DNA from: Paludibacteraceae bacterium
GTDB lineage: Bacteria; Bacteroidota; Bacteroidia; Bacteroidales; Paludibacteraceae
Assembly (NCBI GenBank): GCA_024693065.1
Contig: JAILLP010000018.1
Coordinates: forward strand, 62,001 to 126,000
Direction of reading: 5' to 3'
DNA length: 64,000 nucleotides
The position numbers and the translations under genes are program-made. The notes beneath the pieces are model-generated. The model was not told the DNA's origin, made no database searches, and saw nothing but the letters and a program-made list of their open reading frames with translations. Positions 53,871 through 63,000 of this stretch are shown in pieces. Within the stretch, counting starts at the first letter, position 1; each line of letters starts with the position of its first letter.

Positions 53871-53921
53871 GGATAAATACTGGCGTATTATTTAACGTTC
53901 GATATCACATACAACGGCATA

Positions 53922-54293
53922 TCACTTCTCCACCTCGTACTCCTTCTCCCAGGCCAATATACCGCCCTCCATGTTATATACATCCTTGAACCCGTTCTTC
54001 ACCATTAGGTTCATGGCGTTGAGGCTTCTCTTCCCGGAGCGGCAATAGACCAGCACCGTCTTCCTCTTCTTGACAGCCTTGGCGATGTTCTTCTCGAAGT
54101 CGGGACTGCGGAAATCGACGTTCCGAGCACCCTTGATATGACCGGCGGCGAACTCCTGCGGTGTGCGCACATCCACCACCTGAAGGTTCGGGTCCTTGGT
54201 GATCATCTCGTGGAACTCCTGTGGCGAGATGTTCTTTTGGGCGCAAGCCATCATGGACAAAAGAAGCCCTAATATCAAAAACAATCTTTTCAT
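53922..54293 (-). CDS. Rhodanese-domain lipoprotein with intact active site
   Basis: 123 aa from ATG 54293 (MKRLFLILGLLLSMMACAQ); the lipobox SMMAC predicts a lipid-anchored Cys. A single rhodanese domain follows (QVVDVRTPQEFAAGHIKGARNVDF). The active-site loop VYCRSGKRS contains the catalytic Cys, and GGILAWEKEY closes the domain. It may move sulfane sulfur or act in thiol chemistry in the periplasm or outer membrane. It lies between a hypothetical gene and purN on the same strand. Compare the cysteine-less paralogue at 33.1 kb. Confidence 0.88.
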   Translation of the reverse strand: MKRLFLILGLLLSMMACAQKNISPQEFHEMITKDPNLQVVDVRTPQEFAAGHIKGARNVDFRSPDFEKNIAKAVKKRKTVLVYCRSGKRSLNAMNLMVKNGFKDVYNMEGGILAWEKEYEVEK

Positions 54294-54350
54294 AACTATT
54301 AGAATCAAGGTGCATCCAAAGGATTCACCGATTTAATATATATATAACAA

Positions 54351-54917
54351 TCATTCGCCGATCACCTGCGCGATCACCTGCGGGAAGTATTGGTACTCCA
54401 GCTCGTGCACGTTATGCGCCACGTCATCCGGCGTGTCGGTAGGGAGCACCTTGCACTTCGCTTGGAAGATCACTTGACCCTCGTCCAGATTCTCGTTCAC
54501 GTAGTGGATGGAGATGCCGCTCTCCTTCTCGCCGGCGGCGACCACCGCCTCGTGCACGTGCGAACCGTACATACCCTTTCCGCCGAACTTAGGCAAAAGG
54601 GCAGGATGGATATTGATGATCCGGTTAGGGAACGCCTCAATGATAGCGGAAGGCACTTGCAACAGAAAGCCCGCCAAGATGACGTAGTCTACCTTTGCCT
54701 CCTGCAACCAACCTAAAACGATGCCGTCCTTCAATTCGTCTTTTGTGAAGAGTCTAAAAGGGACGTTCAAACGTTCCGCGCGAACCTTCACATAGGCATC
54801 TTTCTTATTACATAATATAAAAGGGAAGGATACATTTTTGTTGCCCGAAAAGTAGCTGATGATGTTTTCCGCATTTGATCCGGAGCCCGAGGCGAAAATG
54901 GCTAATTTTTTTTCCAT
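54351..54917 (-). CDS. purN: Phosphoribosylglycinamide formyltransferase
   Basis: 188 aa. Motifs: LAIFASGSGSNAENI (phosphate loop), ILAGFLLQVPSAIIEAFPNRIINIHPALLPKFGGKGMYG (catalytic Asn and His) and VNENLDEGQVIFQ with the catalytic Asp. It uses 10-formyl-THF to formylate GAR in purine synthesis. The gene is divergent from acpP; the spacer holds overlapping promoter-like boxes. Confidence 0.95.
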   Translation of the reverse strand: MEKKLAIFASGSGSNAENIISYFSGNKNVSFPFILCNKKDAYVKVRAERLNVPFRLFTKDELKDGIVLGWLQEAKVDYVILAGFLLQVPSAIIEAFPNRIINIHPALLPKFGGKGMYGSHVHEAVVAAGEKESGISIHYVNENLDEGQVIFQAKCKVLPTDTPDDVAHNVHELEYQYFPQVIAQVIGE

Positions 54918-55041
54918 TTGATTACAGATTTCGTTTTAGACATAAAAAAAGATACACATTTGGGGGTAATTGTGCAATATTTTGGATTTTTTGTAAGACA
55001 TTACACGTTTTATCTCGCCAAAAATGTGTTTCTTTGCACCG

Positions 55042-55049
55042 CAAATTTA
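55042..55049 (-). promoter_or_regulatory. -7 promoter box for purN
   Basis: Minus-strand TAAATTTG fits TAnnTTTG, with a leader of about 118 nt. On the opposite strand, TTTCTTTG (55029-55036, one mismatch) may serve acpP, so the two promoters overlap. Confidence 0.4.
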
Positions 55050-55081
55050 ACACATAAATTATTAACTAAAAAATTAAGATT

Positions 55082-55318
55082 ATGTCAGAAGTAGCACAGA
55101 AAGTTAAATCGATTATTGTAGAGAAATTAGGCGTTGAGTTGGAAGAGGTAACCGATGAGGCAAGTTTCACTAACGATTTGGGTGCAGATTCATTGGATAC
55201 TGTGGAGTTGATCATGGAATTCGAGAAGGAATTCGGAATCCAGATCTCTGACGACCAAACGGAGAAGATCTCAACAGTAGGCGAGGCAATCAAGTTGATT
55301 GAGTCAGAAATGAAATAA
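55082..55318 (+). CDS. acpP: Acyl carrier protein
   Basis: 78 aa, strongly acidic. The phosphopantetheine serine lies in [15 protein letters not shown], the universal ACP motif. It carries growing acyl chains in type II fatty-acid synthesis in the cytoplasm. fabF starts 19 bases downstream, the classic acpP-fabF pair. Confidence 0.98.
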   Translation: MSEVAQKVKSIIVEKLGVELEEVTDEASFTNDLGADSLDTVELIMEFEKEFGIQISDDQTEKISTVGEAIKLIESEMK

Positions 55319-55337
55319 GATCATAGTTTACAACACT

Positions 55338-56588
55338 ATGAATTTCAGAAGAGTTGTAGTAACGGGAGTGGGCGCGATTACGCCAATAGGGAACGATGTT
55401 CCGACTTATTGGGGCGCATTACTGAAAGGTGTGAGCGGGGCCGCTCCCATTACGCTCTTTGACGCGACGAACTTCAAGACGACCTTCGCCTGTGAGGTGA
55501 AGGGTTTTGATCCGTTAGATTACTTCGACAAGAAGGAGGCGCGTAAGCTCGACAGGCACGTCCAGTTTGCCATCGCGGCGGCGAAAGAGTGCATGGACGA
55601 TGCGAATTTTGACCTGGAGAAGTTGGATACCGACAGGGGAGGAGTCATCTTCTCAACGGGTATCGGAGGTATCACCTCATTGGAGCAAGGCTTTGAAGAA
55701 TTCCAATCCTGTGGCAAATTCAATCCGTTTTACATAACGAGGATGATCGCCGACATGGCGGCCGGACATATTTCGATGTTGTATAAGTTCCGCGGTCCGA
55801 ATTTCGGTATCGTATCAGCTTGTGCGTCATCGACACATGCATTGAGCGCCGCTTGCGACATGATTCGTTTGGGCAGGGCGGATGTGATGATCACAGGTGG
55901 AGTCGAAACAGCCATCACGCGTAGCGGCATCGGCGGATTCTGCGCGATGCACGCGCTCTCAACGAGGAATGAGAACCCTCAGACAGCCTCCCGGCCTTTC
56001 AGCGCATCGAGGGACGGCTTCGTGATGGGCGAAGGCGCCGGATGCCTGGTGTTCGAGGAATATGAGCATGCCGTCAACAGAGGAGCGAAAATATATGCGG
56101 AAGTTGTGGGCGTAGGCGCATCCGCGGATGCCTACCACATGACGGCGACACACCCGGAAGGAGCGGGTGCGGTCTTGGTCATGGAGGCCGCCCTGAAGGA
56201 TGCGGGTATGCGTCCGGAAGAGATCGACTACATCAACATGCACGGAACATCCACGCCATTGGGCGACCCTTCGGAGGTGAAGGCCATCCTAAGCGTGTTC
56301 AAGGAACATTCCTACAAGATGAGCCTGAGCTCCACCAAGTCAATGACGGGACATCTCCTCGGCGGAACAGGCGCAGTAGAGGCTATCGCCTCCATCCTAG
56401 CCATCAAGGAGGGTATAATCCCGCCAACCATCAACCACCAAGAGGGTGACGATGACCCTGAAATAGATTACAAACTGGACTTCACCTTCAACAAGGCGAA
56501 GAAACGTGAGATTAAGACCGCCATGTCCAACACCTTCGGGTTCGGCGGCCATAATGCGACTATCATATTTAAAAAATTTGAAGGTTAA
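55338..56588 (+). CDS. fabF: 3-oxoacyl-[acyl-carrier-protein] synthase II
   Basis: 416 aa, thiolase fold. The catalytic Cys is in IVSACASSTHAL and the two histidines in NMHGTSTPLGD and STKSMTGHLLGG. The glycine-rich end NTFGFGGHNATIIF is also canonical. It elongates acyl-ACP with malonyl-ACP. It belongs to the run acpP-fabF-rnc-acyl-CoA ligase; rnc follows after 19 bases. Confidence 0.97.
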   Translation: MNFRRVVVTGVGAITPIGNDVPTYWGALLKGVSGAAPITLFDATNFKTTFACEVKGFDPLDYFDKKEARKLDRHVQFAIAAAKECMDDANFDLEKLDTDRGGVIFSTGIGGITSLEQGFEEFQSCGKFNPFYITRMIADMAAGHISMLYKFRGPNFGIVSACASSTHALSAACDMIRLGRADVMITGGVETAITRSGIGGFCAMHALSTRNENPQTASRPFSASRDGFVMGEGAGCLVFEEYEHAVNRGAKIYAEVVGVGASADAYHMTATHPEGAGAVLVMEAALKDAGMRPEEIDYINMHGTSTPLGDPSEVKAILSVFKEHSYKMSLSSTKSMTGHLLGGTGAVEAIASILAIKEGIIPPTINHQEGDDDPEIDYKLDFTFNKAKKREIKTAMSNTFGFGGHNATIIFKKFEG

Positions 56589-56607
56589 ATTTCTCATAAA
56601 AGAGGCT

Positions 56608-57390
56608 ATGAACCGGGCAAGACTTCTTTGGACATTCTCCAAAGAGGATTATTTGGTTATCCAAAAGCAACTCGGCTTCACCCCCCGCAATGTGGATTAC
56701 TATAATCTTGCGCTCTCCCATAAGTCTGTTATGGTCAGAGCGAAAAAAGATAGCCAATCGAATGAACGTCTCGAATATCTAGGAGATGCGGTCATCGAGG
56801 CCATCGTATCGGACATCCTCTACAAACAGTACAAAAATGCGGACGAGGGTGTCTTGACCAATATGCGAGTCAAATTGGTGCAGCGTGAAACCCTGAATAA
56901 AGTGGCTAAGGAGATGGGGCTTGAGAAAATCATCAAGACCTCCACCATGAACAAAACACATAACTTCAATGTCTATGGTAACGCTTTCGAGGCCCTAGTA
57001 GGTGCCATTTACCTAGACAGAGGGTTCGACTTCACTTATTATTATCTGAAGGATATCGTCCTCAAAAAATTCATGGACATGTCCAAGGTGATAAACGACG
57101 ACCACGACTACAAGTCCAAGCTCATCGAATGGTGTCAGAAGAACCGTGTGCACATCACTTATTCTGTGATTAACGAATCGAAGGACAAAGACCACAACAT
57201 CATGTTCAAGTCTGAGGTTCGCCTCAACAACGTACATGGCGGATTTGGCACCGGCTACTCCAAAAAGGAGTCACAGCAGATGGCTTCGCAGGCTGCCTTG
57301 AAAAGACTCAAAAAAGACAAGAATTTTTTCCGTAAGGAGAAAAAAAACGATAGTAACGTTCAAAGCCAAGACTCGTCTTGCGCTGAATAA
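56608..57390 (+). CDS. rnc: Ribonuclease III
   Basis: 260 aa from ATG 56608 (MNRARLLWTFSKEDYLVIQ); a GTG at 56506 inside fabF is rejected. The RNase III signature NERLEYLGDAVIEAIVS carries the metal-binding acidic residues, and NAFEALVGAIYLDRG completes the nuclease domain. The C-terminal dsRNA-binding domain ends KKESQQMASQAALKRLKKD. It processes rRNA precursors and double-stranded RNA. fabF-rnc adjacency is common in bacteria. Confidence 0.95.
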   Translation: MNRARLLWTFSKEDYLVIQKQLGFTPRNVDYYNLALSHKSVMVRAKKDSQSNERLEYLGDAVIEAIVSDILYKQYKNADEGVLTNMRVKLVQRETLNKVAKEMGLEKIIKTSTMNKTHNFNVYGNAFEALVGAIYLDRGFDFTYYYLKDIVLKKFMDMSKVINDDHDYKSKLIEWCQKNRVHITYSVINESKDKDHNIMFKSEVRLNNVHGGFGTGYSKKESQQMASQAALKRLKKDKNFFRKEKKNDSNVQSQDSSCAE

Positions 57391-57400
57391 AGTGTATAGG

Positions 57401-59215
57401 ATGGAAAAGCTTATCCATTTCGGAAGTATCGCGTTCGAGAAGGCCAAGGCTTGCGCCAACCGAACCGTCTTCAAATACAAGGATGATGCCACAGGACAAT
57501 GGAAGAACATCAGTTGGTCTGGGTTTGCGGACCAGGTACGCTCCGTCGCCAAGTCCCTCATCGAATTGGGCATCGAGGAGGAGGACCGTATCGCCATCTT
57601 CTCCCAAAACATGGTGGAAATCATTGCGGTAGACTTGGCATGCCAAGCCATCAGGGCCACAACTGTGCCCATGTATGCCACCGCATCCGCCTCTCAAATC
57701 GATTATATCATCAACGATGCTAAAATCAGCACCATCTTCGTGGGGGAACAATTCCAATACGACAGGGCGGTGGAGGTCTTGCGTCACTCGCAATACCTGA
57801 AACGGATCGTCGCCATCGACCCTTCCGTCCAACTCAACGGTGTGGATGCCGCCATCTCCTTCGAGGATTTCAAGAAACATGGACTGGAGTCGCAGAATGC
57901 GGACCATATACTGGAGGAACGGCAGAACCGGCTTTCCCCAAACGACCTCACCACCCTGATATATACGTCAGGAACGACAGGAGAACCTAAAGGAGTAATC
58001 CTTCGCCAATCTAACTACCAACAGGCGATGAAAATCCATGACATCCGCCTCAAAAACGTGTCAGACAAAGACGTGTCGCTCTGTTTCCTCCCTCTTAGCC
58101 ATATCTTCGAGAGAGCATGGACATACTTCTGCATGCATCGGAACATGGTCGTGGCGATCAACAAGAACCCTAAGGAAATCCAAACCGTCATCAAGGAGGT
58201 TCAACCAACCATGATGTGCGCCGTTCCTCGCTTCTGGGAGAAGGTCTACATGGGTGTGAACGACAAAATCGAAGGCTTCCCTTCCCCACTCCGCAAGTGG
58301 ATGCTCCATGCGGTCAAGATTGGTGAACGCCGCAATCTGGGATACAGACGTTACAACAAACCTATCCCTACGATCCTCAACATTCGGTACTGGTTCTACA
58401 GAAACACGTTGTTCAAACTACTGAAGAAGGTGATCGGTCTGGGCAAAGGTCGATTCTTCCCGACAGCTGGTGCCGCCCTTTCCGATGATGTGAACATATT
58501 CCTCCATAGCGTAGGCATCAATATATGCGTGGGCTACGGGCTGACGGAATCGACCGCCACCGTCTCCTGCTATAACCCGTTCAACGTGGACTACGACATA
58601 CATTCCGTTGGCGACATCATGCCTGAAGTGGAGGTGAAGATCGGCGAAAACGACGAAATCCTCCTTCGAGGAAAAACCATCACGGAAGGATACTACAACA
58701 AACCAGAAGCGAACGAAAGCGGTTTCGTGGACGGGTGGTTCAAGACGGGAGACGCCGGATACCTGACGGAACAGGGCAGACTGGTGATCCGCGAAAGAAT
58801 CAAGGAACTCTACAAAACTTCCAACGGAAAATATGTGGCGCCTCAACAAGTGGAGAGCAAACTCATCGTGGACAAATACATCGAACAAGCGGCCATCATA
58901 GCCGACCAGCGGAAATATGTATCCGCCCTCATCGTCCCTGCCTTCTCCGCCCTCGAAGCATTTGCGGATGCGTCGAAGATAAAATATGGGTCACGGAAAG
59001 AATTGCTGGAGAACCCTAAGATACTCGCCTTCTACGAAGCCCGTATCCAACAGGCACAGAAGGACTTGGCAGTGTACGAACAGGTGAAGAAATTCACATT
59101 GCTCACCGACGCCTTCACGCCAGACAACGGAGAATTGACCTTGACCCTGAAACTGAAAAGGAAAGTCATCTCCGAGCATTATGCGAAAGAGATAGAAAAC
59201 ATGTATAACAATTAA
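57401..59215 (+). CDS. Long-chain acyl-CoA ligase / AMP-dependent synthetase
   Basis: 604 aa from ATG 57401 (MEKLIHFGSIAFEKAKACAN); a GTG 9 bases earlier is possible. ANL-superfamily motifs: TLIYTSGTTGEPKGV (P-loop), GYGLTESTATVSCYN, WFKTGDAGYLTEQGRLVIRERIKELYKTSNGKYVAP (hinge and adenylate binding). It belongs to the eukaryote-like FadD15/long-chain group common in Bacteroidetes. It activates fatty acids to acyl-CoA, perhaps recycling exogenous chains. It follows rnc by 10 bases. Confidence 0.93.
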   Translation: MEKLIHFGSIAFEKAKACANRTVFKYKDDATGQWKNISWSGFADQVRSVAKSLIELGIEEEDRIAIFSQNMVEIIAVDLACQAIRATTVPMYATASASQIDYIINDAKISTIFVGEQFQYDRAVEVLRHSQYLKRIVAIDPSVQLNGVDAAISFEDFKKHGLESQNADHILEERQNRLSPNDLTTLIYTSGTTGEPKGVILRQSNYQQAMKIHDIRLKNVSDKDVSLCFLPLSHIFERAWTYFCMHRNMVVAINKNPKEIQTVIKEVQPTMMCAVPRFWEKVYMGVNDKIEGFPSPLRKWMLHAVKIGERRNLGYRRYNKPIPTILNIRYWFYRNTLFKLLKKVIGLGKGRFFPTAGAALSDDVNIFLHSVGINICVGYGLTESTATVSCYNPFNVDYDIHSVGDIMPEVEVKIGENDEILLRGKTITEGYYNKPEANESGFVDGWFKTGDAGYLTEQGRLVIRERIKELYKTSNGKYVAPQQVESKLIVDKYIEQAAIIADQRKYVSALIVPAFSALEAFADASKIKYGSRKELLENPKILAFYEARIQQAQKDLAVYEQVKKFTLLTDAFTPDNGELTLTLKLKRKVISEHYAKEIENMYNN

Positions 59216-59226
59216 TGCAGTAGTAT

Positions 59227-60117
59227 ATGAGCAAGTATAGTTATAATCAATTCGATGACAACAAGTCTGTAGTGTTGTCCAAGATTAAAAGTATATTTTC
59301 TATCCCTCTCATTATTGGAGTGGTGATTTTGATTATCATAGCCAATAGTTGTACGACCATCGATTCGGGTTCAGTGGGATTGAAATTCTACAAGTGGTCG
59401 AGCGACTCCGACAAACGTGGTGGTGTGATAGGCACCTGTAAGGGATGGGTTTGGTACAATCCTATCACACAAGACGTGTTCGAGTATCCGATCTACGTGC
59501 AGCGCAAGACCTACGAAGCGTTTTCCGTGAACGCCAAGGATGCGAGTACGTTCACCATGGATCCGACCATCGCCTATCGCCTGGATGGGGACAGGGCGGA
59601 GCAGGTGTTCGTCAAGTATAGAAAATCACTTGCCGACATTGAAGACGGTTATATCCGCACCTGTATCTATGAGGCATATCGTACCTGCGCCAACCGCTAC
59701 ACATCAGACTCCCTGATGGCCAACCGTGGTGGTTTCGAGCTGGAAGTGCGCGAGAAACTTGAGAAATCACTCTCGAACGAGGGTTTCATCGTCGAGGAGT
59801 TCACTTCCCAAATCACTCCTCCCAATTCGTTGGCAGAGGCCATCAACGCCAAGAACGAAGCGGTACAGAACGCCTTGAAGGCGGCTAATAAGGTGAAGGA
59901 GGCCGAGGCGAATGCCAAGATCGAGATCGCCAGGGCTCAAGGTGAGGCAAATGCCTTGAAAATCAAAGGAGATGGTGAGGCTTATTATAACAAAGTGGTG
60001 GCCATGTCCCTCAATGAGTTGCTGGTGCGCCAATACGCTATCGAGAAGTGGGATGGTAAACTACCTACTTACACGTCAGGTGACAAGGGAGCCATTCCGT
60101 TTATTAACATGAAATGA
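59227..60117 (+). CDS. SPFH/prohibitin-family membrane protein
   Basis: 296 aa. One N-terminal membrane helix (IFSIPLIIGVVILIIIANSC) precedes an SPFH domain (about 45-210; GSVGLKFYKWSSDSDKRGG; YVQRKTYEAFSVNAKDASTF). A helical, Ala/Glu-rich coiled coil follows (NEAVQNALKAANKVKEAEANAKIEIARAQGEA). Prohibitin-like proteins form large membrane rings that scaffold proteases or lipid microdomains. It is 11 bases after the ligase gene and ends at a strong terminator. Confidence 0.9.
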   Translation: MSKYSYNQFDDNKSVVLSKIKSIFSIPLIIGVVILIIIANSCTTIDSGSVGLKFYKWSSDSDKRGGVIGTCKGWVWYNPITQDVFEYPIYVQRKTYEAFSVNAKDASTFTMDPTIAYRLDGDRAEQVFVKYRKSLADIEDGYIRTCIYEAYRTCANRYTSDSLMANRGGFELEVREKLEKSLSNEGFIVEEFTSQITPPNSLAEAINAKNEAVQNALKAANKVKEAEANAKIEIARAQGEANALKIKGDGEAYYNKVVAMSLNELLVRQYAIEKWDGKLPTYTSGDKGAIPFINMK

Positions 60118-60124
60118 TTTTAGA

Positions 60125-60163
60125 GCTCATGATGGTCGGGTGAGCATCATGGGCTTTCTTTTT
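60125..60163 (+). terminator. Terminator after the prohibitin-like gene
   Basis: GCTCATGATG (60125-60134) pairs with CATCATGGGC (60145-60154), followed by TTTCTTTTT. Confidence 0.85.
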
Positions 60164-60182
60164 CACATATAATTTTATAACA

Positions 60183-61296
60183 ATGATTACAATAGACCAA
60201 CTGAAGAGTGTGTTGGAACGCGAGGACGCGTTGAGGAGGTATCTTTGACATCGATGAGAAGATAGTTCAAATCGAGGAAGAGGAGTTGCGTACGCAGGCC
60301 CCGGGATTTTGGGATGACCAAAAGGCCGCCGAGGCGCAGATGAAAAAAATCAAGGACATCAAGAAGTGGGTGGACGGCTATAACGATGTGAAGGCCGCCG
60401 TCGAGGAGCTGAAGCTCTCGTTCGACTTCTACAAGGAGGAGGCCGTGACGGAAGAGGAGGTGGATGCCGCCTACGCCCATGCAATCGACCTGACGGAGAA
60501 ACTGGAGTTGCAGAACATGCTCCGCAAGGAGGAGGATAAAATGGGCGCCGTACTGAAGATCGTGGCGGGTGCCGGTGGCACGGAGGCGCAAGACTGGGGC
60601 GACATGCTCATGAGGATGTACCTCCGCTGGTGCGAAGCAAAAGGATACAAGACGGAGATCGCCAACCTGCTCGAAGGAGACGAGGCGGGCATCAAATCCG
60701 TCACCATCAAGGTGGAGGGAGACTTCGCCTATGGCTACTTAAAGAGCGAGAACGGCGTGCATCGCTTGGTGCGCGTCTCCCCGTTCAATGCACAGGGAAA
60801 GCGTATGACCTCGTTCACCTCCGTGTTCGTCGTTCCGTTAGTGGACGACTCCATCGAAATCTATGTCAATCCGGCGAACCTCTCATGGGACACCTTCCGC
60901 TCCAGCGGTGCGGGTGGTCAGAACGTGAACAAGGTCGAGTCGGGTGTGCGTCTGCACTATAAGTTCCACAACGTGCTGACCGACCAAGACGATGAGATCG
61001 TCATCGAGAACACCGAGACCCGCGACCAGCCTAAGAACAAGGAAAACGCACTGCGTCTGTTGCGTTCCCAATTGTACGAAATAGAGCTCGAGAAACGTCG
61101 GGCGGAGTCCGCTAAAATCGAGGCCGGCAAGAAGAAGATCGAATGGGGCTCGCAAATCAGGAGCTACGTGTTCGACGATAGAAGGGTGAAGGACCACAGA
61201 ACAGACTACCAGACATCCAACGTGCAGGCGGTGATGGACGGAGATCTGGACGGCTTCATCAAAGCATATCTGATGGAATTCGGTGGAGGCGAGTAA
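60183..61296 (+). CDS. prfB: Peptide chain release factor 2, expressed by programmed +1 frameshift
   Basis: About 370 aa across two frames. The zero frame starts at ATG 60183 (MITIDQLKSVLEREDALRRYL) and meets an in-frame TGA at 60246. The classic slip site CTT-TGA-C is present, with AGGAGG a few bases upstream as the Shine-Dalgarno stimulator. After the +1 slip, reading resumes with DIDEKIVQIEEEELRTQ and runs to 61296. The catalytic GGQ is in SGAGGQNVNKVESG; the stop-codon-recognition region precedes it (RLVRVSPFNAQGKRMTSF). RF2 ends translation at UGA and UAA, so the slip is an autoregulatory sensor of RF2 level. Confidence 0.96.
60243..60249 (+). promoter_or_regulatory. Programmed +1 ribosomal frameshift site of prfB
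   Basis: CTT TGA C at 60243-60249, preceded by AGGAGG at 60234-60239. The T at 60246 is skipped so that GAC (60247-60249) is read next. Confidence 0.95.
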
Positions 61297-61363
61297 TCTC
61301 TTCCTCCACCACTTTACACCTCGAAGACAGATAAGACATTCAATTAATGAGAGACTATAAATC

Positions 61364-61969
61364 ATGAGAGCGAACCCTATTTTAATCATTATCGCATTGA
61401 TCTTTACCACATGGATGACCTCATGCGAGAAACCTACCATGCCAGGAATTTCCGAGGACGAGATAAGTACGGAGGATATCCTTGGAGGTTGGGGAAACCC
61501 CGAAATCCTCTGCTACATCTCCCACACGGAGTCTCCCATCACAGAGATTCTGAAGAACAAAATGCAGGAAAACCTCGAAAAAAAAGCCCAAGGATCCGCC
61601 CTGTATTTCACCAAAGACACAGCCTATTTCATCGAACGACATGAAACCGGCTATTACTACGTGAAGGCGATCAGTGCTTACCAACTTCATACGAACCCCA
61701 TGCGCATAGAGATGCAGAACGACCATCTGATGTTCAACTCATATGCGCCTAAACTGTACATCAAGAAGGCGGATGAGAAAATATGCCTTTATCTCCTGAA
61801 AGACGAAACGATGGCGATGATAGAGCATGACGCATCGGTCTCCCCCTACATAAGCGTGATTCGTAGCAATGTTGACGATGCACAGTTTGAATTCTATTAC
61901 CAACAAAACAAATTGGATATTTATCAAGACATCGAAGGGGGACGGTATGTCCACTCGGACTGGAATTGA
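61364..61969 (+). CDS. Hypothetical lipoprotein
   Basis: 201 aa, family not recognised. The signal peptide ends in the lipobox TWMTSC, predicting a lipid-anchored Cys. The mature domain is mixed alpha/beta (EDILGGWGNPEILCYISHTES; ALYFTKDTAYFIERHETGYYY; MRIEMQNDHLMFNSYAPKLY). It looks like the lipocalin-like or DUF-type small exported proteins of Bacteroidales, but no specific match is claimed. It lies between prfB and ddl. Confidence 0.7.
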   Translation: MRANPILIIIALIFTTWMTSCEKPTMPGISEDEISTEDILGGWGNPEILCYISHTESPITEILKNKMQENLEKKAQGSALYFTKDTAYFIERHETGYYYVKAISAYQLHTNPMRIEMQNDHLMFNSYAPKLYIKKADEKICLYLLKDETMAMIEHDASVSPYISVIRSNVDDAQFEFYYQQNKLDIYQDIEGGRYVHSDWN

Positions 61970-62009
61970 TGGCTAAAAGAGTAATAAACATTCACAATAG
62001 ATTATACCA

Positions 62010-62990
62010 ATGAAGAAAAAAATAGCAATCGTGGCTGGGGGTGACCAGTCTGAATTAGAGGTCTCCCTTAGGAGTGCGGCAGGTCTTTATTTGTTTATCG
62101 ACAAAGAAAAATATGACTTGTTCATCGTGACCATCGTAGGAACCGATTGGAAGGTAGAATATGATGGAAAGAAATACGACATTGACAAGAACGACTTCTC
62201 CTTCACGGACAGCCAGGGGAAGAAAACCCGTTTCGATTTCGCCTACATCACTATTCACGGTGTGCCAGGAGAGGACGGCAAACTGCAAGGATACTTCGAT
62301 TTGCTTCGTATACCATACTCCTGCTGTGGCGTGCTGGCGGCAGCGCTCACATTCAATAAATTCTTCTGCAATAAATTCCTGAACGAGTTCAACGTGCCAA
62401 GCGCCAAGTCTATCCTCCTCAACAAGGGAGACAAGGTGGACGCCAAGGCCATTGAAGAGGAACTGGGCATGCCTATCTTCGTGAAACCTAACGGAGGCGG
62501 AAGCAGTTACGGAACCTCCAAGGTAAAGAGCCAAGAGGGAATCCAAGCGGCGGTGAATGCGGCCCTCGTCGAGAGCGACCAGGTCATCATCGAGTCCTTC
62601 ATGCAGGGAACGGAAATCACTTGCGGAATCTATAAGACCAAGGAGAAAACCGTTGTCTTCCCTATCACCGAGGTAGTCAGCAAGAACGAGTTCTTCGACA
62701 CGGACGCCAAATACAACGGCGCGGTGGAGGAGATCACGCCAGCCAGGCTCTCCCAAGTGGTGACGGACCGTGTGCAACGCCTCACCTCCATGATCTATGA
62801 CTACATAGGGGCGAAAGGTATCATCCGCGTCGACTACATCATCACCGAAGGGGATAAAATCAACCTCTTGGAGGTCAACACCACCCCTGGCATGACCGCC
62901 ACCAGCTTCATTCCGCAGCAGGTGCGCGCCGCCGGATTGGACATCAAGGATGTGATGACGGATATCATCGAAAATGAACTGACAAAATAG
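62010..62990 (+). CDS. ddl: D-alanine--D-alanine ligase
   Basis: 326 aa, ATP-grasp. The N-terminal domain is KKKIAIVAGGDQSELEVSL. The central part has GVLAAALTFNKFFCNKFL and FVKPNGGGSSYGTSKV. The C-terminal catalytic segment is GAKGIIRVDYIITEGDKINLLEVNTTPGMT with the metal-binding Asp/Glu/Asn. It makes the D-Ala-D-Ala dipeptide of peptidoglycan. mrp follows 10 bases later. Confidence 0.95.
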   Translation: MKKKIAIVAGGDQSELEVSLRSAAGLYLFIDKEKYDLFIVTIVGTDWKVEYDGKKYDIDKNDFSFTDSQGKKTRFDFAYITIHGVPGEDGKLQGYFDLLRIPYSCCGVLAAALTFNKFFCNKFLNEFNVPSAKSILLNKGDKVDAKAIEEELGMPIFVKPNGGGSSYGTSKVKSQEGIQAAVNAALVESDQVIIESFMQGTEITCGIYKTKEKTVVFPITEVVSKNEFFDTDAKYNGAVEEITPARLSQVVTDRVQRLTSMIYDYIGAKGIIRVDYIITEGDKINLLEVNTTPGMTATSFIPQQVRAAGLDIKDVMTDIIENELTK

Positions 62991-63000
62991 ACTGAGCGAT

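Noticed and set aside
60286-61296. Simple 336-aa prfB starting at 60286
   Set aside because: The upstream zero frame, AGGAGG and CTT-TGA-C site show that the gene starts at 60183 with a programmed frameshift.
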